The notes below the pieces were generated by a model. It made no database searches. It saw nothing but the letters and a program-made list of their open reading frames with translations, and was not told the origin of the DNA. Shown piece after piece: positions 5,294 through 8,977 of a stretch of 8,977 nucleotides of DNA. The stretch lies in the NCBI GenBank assembly GCA_039934475.1, contig JBDTMC010000325.1:1-8977 (forward strand), in the 5' to 3' direction. Both the position numbers and the translations under genes were made by a program. The stretch is from JBDTMC01 sp039934475. Its GTDB lineage: Bacteria > Acidobacteriota > Terriglobia > Bryobacterales > Bryobacteraceae. The first letter of the stretch is position 1; each line of letters starts with the position of its first letter.

Positions 5294-6652
5294 ATGAGCC
5301 AGCCTACAACACCTCTCTCTCGGCGCCGCTTTTTCATGGGCACACTGCTTGCGGGGGCCGTTCCCGCCGGTGGATTCGGCAGCGTACCTTCGCTGTCCAA
5401 GCTCGGGTTCAAGTCGCCCAATGAGAAGCTGAATATCGCTGCCGTGGGTGCGGGCGGCAAGGGCTACAGCGACATCATGGGGTGCCGCAGTGAGAATCTT
5501 GTGGCCATGGCTGACCCCGATGAAAAACGGGCTGAGAAGGCTTTTGCGCAATTCCCTAACGTCCCCCGTTACGCCGACTTCCGTCAAATGCTGGATAAGG
5601 AAGGGAAGAACATCGACGCCGTTACCGTGAGTTGTCCGGACCACATGCACGGCAGTGTGGCGATGTGGGCGATGGCGCGCGGCAAACACGTTTATTGTCA
5701 GAAACCGCTGACGCGAACGTACTGGGAGGCGCAACAACTGGCGGCCGGAGCGCGGCAGTACGGTGTCGCCACGCAAATGGGAAACCAGGGGTACTCAAAC
5801 GAGGGAGCACGCCAAGCTTGCGAGATTATCTGGTCCGGTGAGATTGGCGCCGTGACCGAAGTTCATGCCTGGACCGACAGGCCGCGCGGGTACTGGGCCC
5901 AAGGTCCAGACGTAGCACCAAAACCCGAACCGGTGCCTTCGACATTGAATTGGGAGGCGTGGTTGGGCGGCGCAGAACCGCATGAGTACAGTTCGTCATA
6001 CCTGCCGCTGGTTTGGCGTGGCTTCCCGGAATTCGGCTGTGGCGCCATCGGAGACATGGCCTGTCACATCTTGGGAACTCCGAACATGGCGCTGCGCTTG
6101 ACCGCGCCCGTCAGCGTGGAGTGTGTGAAGCAGGTAGGCAAAGGAAAGTACACGTTCCCGCAGCAGTCCGTGATCCGGTTCGATTTCCCGGCCCGTGGTG
6201 CCATGCCCGCGGTGAAGGTGTTCTGGCACGACGGATTGGAGAAGCAGCCGGACATGGAAGGCGTGCCTGCCGGTGAGTTGTTGGGCGATAGCGACGTCAA
6301 CGGAAGCATTTTCCTCGGCGACAAGGGTATGGTCACCACGGGATGTTATGGCGAACGCACGAGACTGGTGCCGGCAGCAAAGATGCTGGACTATAAGATG
6401 CCGGAGCCGTTTCTATCGCGATCCCCGGGGCATTACCGCGATTGGATCCGCGCGTGCAAAGGCGGAGAACCCTCCTGTTCGAACTTCACGATCTCTGGCC
6501 CGTTTGTGCAGTGGATGCAGTTGGGCGTGATCTCGATGAAGTTCGAGGGCAAGCTGGAATGGGATGCCGCGGCCGGGAAGTTCACCAATAATAAGGAAGC
6601 GAATCAGTGGTTGATGCCAAAGTTTCGCAAGGGATGGAAGTTCCTCGGCTAG
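5294..6652 (+). CDS. Gfo/Idh/MocA family oxidoreductase with twin-arginine signal (QKP variant)
   Basis: This is a 452-residue exported oxidoreductase, paralogous to the one at 267-1454 but longer and of a different subgroup. SRRRFFMGTLLAGAVPAGG (residues 9-27) is a twin-arginine signal. The Rossmann fingerprint VGAGGKG is at 51-57, ADP at 73-75, CPDHMHG at 114-120, and CQKPLTRTYWEA at 135-146, where Gln replaces the usual Glu of EKP while the catalytic Lys137 is kept. GNQGYSNEGAR (163-173) and GAIGDMACHILG (250-261) with the substrate-site Asp254 and His258 follow. The CQKPL-T subgroup is common in planctomycetes, Bacteroidetes and acidobacteria; some exported relatives oxidise glycosides, but no 3-keto-glycoside hydrolase (DUF1080) is nearby to support that here. 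The ATG at 5294 begins the signal directly. No Shine-Dalgarno is seen. It appears monocistronic. Confidence 0.93.
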   Translation: MSQPTTPLSRRRFFMGTLLAGAVPAGGFGSVPSLSKLGFKSPNEKLNIAAVGAGGKGYSDIMGCRSENLVAMADPDEKRAEKAFAQFPNVPRYADFRQMLDKEGKNIDAVTVSCPDHMHGSVAMWAMARGKHVYCQKPLTRTYWEAQQLAAGARQYGVATQMGNQGYSNEGARQACEIIWSGEIGAVTEVHAWTDRPRGYWAQGPDVAPKPEPVPSTLNWEAWLGGAEPHEYSSSYLPLVWRGFPEFGCGAIGDMACHILGTPNMALRLTAPVSVECVKQVGKGKYTFPQQSVIRFDFPARGAMPAVKVFWHDGLEKQPDMEGVPAGELLGDSDVNGSIFLGDKGMVTTGCYGERTRLVPAAKMLDYKMPEPFLSRSPGHYRDWIRACKGGEPSCSNFTISGPFVQWMQLGVISMKFEGKLEWDAAAGKFTNNKEANQWLMPKFRKGWKFLG

Positions 6653-6669
6653 GCGGGGACGAACCTTTC

Positions 6670-6678
6670 TGATAGAAT
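6670..6678 (+). promoter_or_regulatory. Extended -10 promoter candidate for the DUF294-protein gene
   Basis: TGATAGAAT combines an extended -10 TG with TAGAAT, which matches TATAAT at five of six bases. No good -35 lies 17 bases upstream, as is usual for extended -10 promoters. A start near 6685 would give a leader of about 135 bases before the ATG at 6821. That leader shows only weak pairings such as ACTGT with ACAGT (around 6703 and 6725). No riboswitch class was recognised. Confidence 0.35.
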
Positions 6679-6820
6679 CCGTAGGCAGAAAACACTGCTT
6701 ACTGTCGGCAAGTAACCGAGCCCCAACAGTCAGGGAGCGGGTTTTCAGGACAAACTATTGGCTATACCTCGCAGGCCGCGTTGCCGTTGAGAGCCATCAC
6801 GAGAGGACTTCTCATTCCGC

Positions 6821-8617
6821 ATGCAGACGGCCGCCATTCCTTATCGGGTCGCAGACTTTCTAAAGCAACATCCGCCGTTCCAATTCATGCAGGAGCCGGA
6901 ACTTGTCGCCCTCGCCGCGCGCGGCCGGGTGAAGTTTCACGAACCTGACGAGTACATCTGCTGGCAGTCGTCGCCGCACACGCCGTTCGTCTACGTAATC
7001 CAGCAGGGCTCAGTTGCACTGTGGGACGAGTCCGCAAATCCCCCCGTCCTTCGCGATATCCGCGGCGCCGGCGACTGTATCGGCATCGAGCGCTTCAATG
7101 GAGCAGTCGCCAGCTTGCACTCGGCGAAGGCAGCCAGTGAAGTCGTGCTCTACGCGCTGTACGCCACTGATCTGGAAACGCTGCTGGCGCGAAGTCCCGA
7201 AGCCGCCCGCTATGTCGCTGCCTACTCCACGGTGACCCCTGGTTACAGTGCCCCCGGCGAGCGAACCAACCGCCATCACATGTTTCTGGCCGACCTTATG
7301 CGCGACAGTGCTCCGGTCGTCTGCACGGCGTCAACTCCCATTCGAGAGGCGGCGCGCCTTCTCGGTGAATCCGGCGCCCAGGCCTTGGCACTGACAGACG
7401 GGGGTGCCTTCGCTGCGCTGCTCACATCGACGGAACTGCTTCGCTGGATCGCCGACGGCGCCGTGGATCCCGAACAGCCCGCGCAAAATATCGCCCGCAC
7501 CGCAACCGTCACCGTGGCGCCGGAAACGCTGGTCAGCGATTGCGTTCTGGCGATGGCGGCATCGCACGCCAGCGCCGCTGCTCTCACCAACGATGGTTCC
7601 CCTTACACCACGCTGCAAAGTATCGTCACGGCCTCAAGCCTGGCGCCCGCCTTTGGCGATCACCCGATTACGATCCTGCAGGAGATTGCCGCGGCCTCGA
7701 GCGTCGAATCCCTCCGCGTGCTGAATGCGCGCGCCCGCGCCTGGATCGTCGAGAATCTTGCTTCGCCCGCGGTTCTGGACTGGCTCGCTTCCTGGGCGGA
7801 CCGAGTGAACCGCCGCATTCTGGAGCGTCTCCTCCAATTGACCGGTAACCAGCATACCGAGGGGCTCTACTGTTTCTACGGCGCCGCCGGACGGCAGGAA
7901 CTTCTCACCGCCATTGCTCCTCAGATCGCCGTCATTGGGGCCGTACCCGTATCCCTGGAAACGGCGCTGGCCGAGTGCGGCTACCTCGCGCCCCAACCAC
8001 CCGTAAGCGCCAGCCTTGACGAATGGAAGGCTCGCTTCTCCGGCTGGATCAGGGCTCCCATTCTGACCGATGTCTATGGATCGCGCCCGTTCTTCGACTT
8101 ACGGGCGGTTAACGGACCGGCGAACCTTTTCCGCGAGTTGGAGTCGCACATCCGCGCTGAACTCACGGCTGAGCCGGCGTTTCTGCGCATCCTCGCCAAC
8201 GATTGTCTTGCCTTGCTTCCCCCGCTCACTTTCTTTCGCGACTTGGTGGTGGAAGAGTCCGGTGAGCGAACCGATACGTTCCGGCTGGAGAGCAGCACGC
8301 TACAGCCGCTGGCCGACGTAGCCCGCGTCTTCAGTCTCGCCTCCGGCACGCCCCTCGGCGCATCCACGTGTGAACGATTTGAGCAAGCCCGGCGACTGCT
8401 GCCGGCGCAGGAATCGATCTTTCGGGAAGCGGCGGAGATCATGCGCGTCGTGCTGTTTCACCAGGCCCGCGCCGGACTCCGGCAAGGCTCCAGCGGCGCC
8501 GAACTGCCTCTGAACCTGGTCAGCCGGCACGACCGGCGCGTACTGAAGAGCGGGTTTCGGTCGATCCACAATCTGCTTGGATTCACCGCGTCCGGTAGAT
8601 GGCTGGGGGCGCTTTGA
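6821..8617 (+). CDS. cNMP-like / CBS pair / DUF294 protein with degenerate nucleotidyltransferase core
   Basis: The 598-residue cytoplasmic protein has the architecture of DUF294 (putative nucleotidyltransferase, GlnD-like) sensors. A cyclic-nucleotide-binding-like beta roll occupies about residues 8-135 (FLKQHPPF opening, VIQQGSVALWDE, GAGDCIG). Two CBS motifs span about 160-280. The nucleotidyltransferase domain follows at about 295-420, and the DUF294 C-terminal domain at about 424-590, with FFDLRAVNG, LPPLTFFRDLVV, a long helical part and HDRRVLKSGFRSIHNL. Active relatives read GSxGRxExTLxTDQDNA. Here residues 354-370 read GAAGRQELLTAIAPQIA: the Ser and both metal-binding Asp are lost (Ala366, Gln368), while G357, R358 and E360 remain. 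The cNMP pocket also lacks a clear PRAATV-type arginine motif. It therefore looks like a catalytically dead, possibly ligand-sensing protein. AGAGGA lies 13 bases before the ATG. Its end overlaps the exonuclease gene. Confidence 0.93.
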   Translation: MQTAAIPYRVADFLKQHPPFQFMQEPELVALAARGRVKFHEPDEYICWQSSPHTPFVYVIQQGSVALWDESANPPVLRDIRGAGDCIGIERFNGAVASLHSAKAASEVVLYALYATDLETLLARSPEAARYVAAYSTVTPGYSAPGERTNRHHMFLADLMRDSAPVVCTASTPIREAARLLGESGAQALALTDGGAFAALLTSTELLRWIADGAVDPEQPAQNIARTATVTVAPETLVSDCVLAMAASHASAAALTNDGSPYTTLQSIVTASSLAPAFGDHPITILQEIAAASSVESLRVLNARARAWIVENLASPAVLDWLASWADRVNRRILERLLQLTGNQHTEGLYCFYGAAGRQELLTAIAPQIAVIGAVPVSLETALAECGYLAPQPPVSASLDEWKARFSGWIRAPILTDVYGSRPFFDLRAVNGPANLFRELESHIRAELTAEPAFLRILANDCLALLPPLTFFRDLVVEESGERTDTFRLESSTLQPLADVARVFSLASGTPLGASTCERFEQARRLLPAQESIFREAAEIMRVVLFHQARAGLRQGSSGAELPLNLVSRHDRRVLKSGFRSIHNLLGFTASGRWLGAL

Positions 8618-8977
8618 GCTGGGCCGGCGAGACTCCCATCGAGCAGGTCCGCTTCGTCGTGCTCGATTCCGAAACTACCGGACTGAACCCGCGGAAGGAC
8701 CGCATCGTCACCATCGGCGCCATCGCCGTCGTCAATCACGAGGTGCTGATCGAGGATTCCTTTGAGGCCTTGCTGAAAGTGCAGTACAACTCGAGCGCCG
8801 TGACGGTCCACGGTGTGACGCGCGAAGAGAGCCTCGCCGGACTCGACGAGCCCGAGGCGCTCAATCAATTTCTGGAATACCTGGGCGATGGCGTCATCGT
8901 GGGCCACCACATCCTCCACGATATCCAGACGCTCGAGCGCCAAAGCGTTGCCGGCGAAGCTCGGGGAGGTCGACAAG
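8599..8977 (+). CDS. DnaQ-like 3'-5' exonuclease (partial, C-terminus beyond right edge)
   Basis: The first 126 residues of a DEDD-superfamily 3'-5' exonuclease, related to the proofreading epsilon subunit, are present. Exo I reads VVLDSETTGL with Asp23 and Glu25 (usually DTETTG). Then come RIVTIGAIAV, a VHGVTREE segment (70-77), and the start of Exo II, VGHHILHDIQ with Asp108. Exo III with its final His and Asp is outside the window. The frame is open to the last base. The ATG at 8599 overlaps the end of the DUF294-protein gene by 19 bases. A TTG at 8614, overlapping that gene's TGA and preceded by a G-run, is an alternative start that loses five residues. Tight overlap with a DUF294 gene is a recurring arrangement in bacteria and suggests translational coupling and a joint role in nucleotide or nucleic-acid metabolism, still undefined. 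Confidence 0.9.
   Translation, partial: MAGGALSWAGETPIEQVRFVVLDSETTGLNPRKDRIVTIGAIAVVNHEVLIEDSFEALLKVQYNSSAVTVHGVTREESLAGLDEPEALNQFLEYLGDGVIVGHHILHDIQTLERQSVAGEARGGRQ

Noticed and set aside
6653..6700. Rho-independent terminator after the second oxidoreductase gene
   Set aside because: No GC-rich hairpin followed by a T-run is present in the 168-base gap.
6680..6820. Possible riboswitch in the leader of the DUF294-protein gene
   Set aside because: Only weak five-base pairings are seen, and none of the conserved cores of c-di-GMP, cobalamin, TPP or SAM classes could be matched.
8458..8977. Long open frame on the minus strand across the DUF294/exonuclease junction
   Set aside because: It is the complement of two well-supported genes, and its sequence shows no family motif of its own.
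8935..8977. Possible frameshift near the right end of the exonuclease
   Set aside because: The residues after HDIQTLER look unlike common DnaQ sequences, but the frame stays open and this stretch is variable in the family. The window ends too soon to judge.
1..8977. CRISPR array, insertion sequence, phage or defence island
   Set aside because: No regularly spaced repeats, terminal inverted repeats, transposase, integrase or defence-type genes were seen on either strand.

Overview
The window looks like chromosomal DNA of a free-living, GC-rich, Gram-negative heterotroph. The best guess is an acidobacterium of the Solibacter/Bryobacter type. This rests on two exported (twin-arginine signal) Gfo/Idh/MocA oxidoreductases, a secreted carbohydrate-type esterase, loose Shine-Dalgarno use and overall protein style. 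It is an inference from family content, not a marker-gene assignment. No rRNA, tRNA, CRISPR, transposase or phage gene is visible.

Layout. (1) Positions 2125 down to 1, minus strand: a tightly packed run of a TMEM175-type potassium channel, an exported Gfo/Idh/MocA oxidoreductase and the start of a pabA/trpG-type glutamine amidotransferase, which is cut by the left edge. (2) Divergent from this, with only 30 bases between start codons, a secreted alpha/beta-hydrolase esterase runs on the plus strand (2156-3040). (3) Its 3' end overlaps by 26 bases the end of a second minus-strand run (4889 down to 3015): a TauE/SafE permease, a small secreted protein resembling the mitochondrial ATP10 family, and a histidine phosphatase. 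(4) A 404-base gene-free region (4890-5293) separates this run from the next gene. It holds a candidate promoter and several short inverted repeats, including two copies of TTTCGAAACG. (5) A second exported Gfo/Idh/MocA oxidoreductase lies on the plus strand (5294-6652). (6) After a 168-base gap with an extended -10 promoter candidate comes a 598-residue protein with the cNMP-like / CBS pair / DUF294 nucleotidyltransferase architecture. It overlaps a DnaQ-like 3'-5' exonuclease that runs off the right edge.

Function. The esterase and the two exported oxidoreductases fit extracytoplasmic processing of plant- or microbe-derived sugars. The TauE permease, ATP10-like protein and phosphatase form an apparent operon with no obvious shared pathway. 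The DUF294 protein and exonuclease form a recurring bacterial gene pair. Here the nucleotidyltransferase core has lost both catalytic aspartates, so the protein looks like a pseudo-enzyme, probably a sensor or scaffold. This is the most unusual single observation. The ATP10-like protein is the second.
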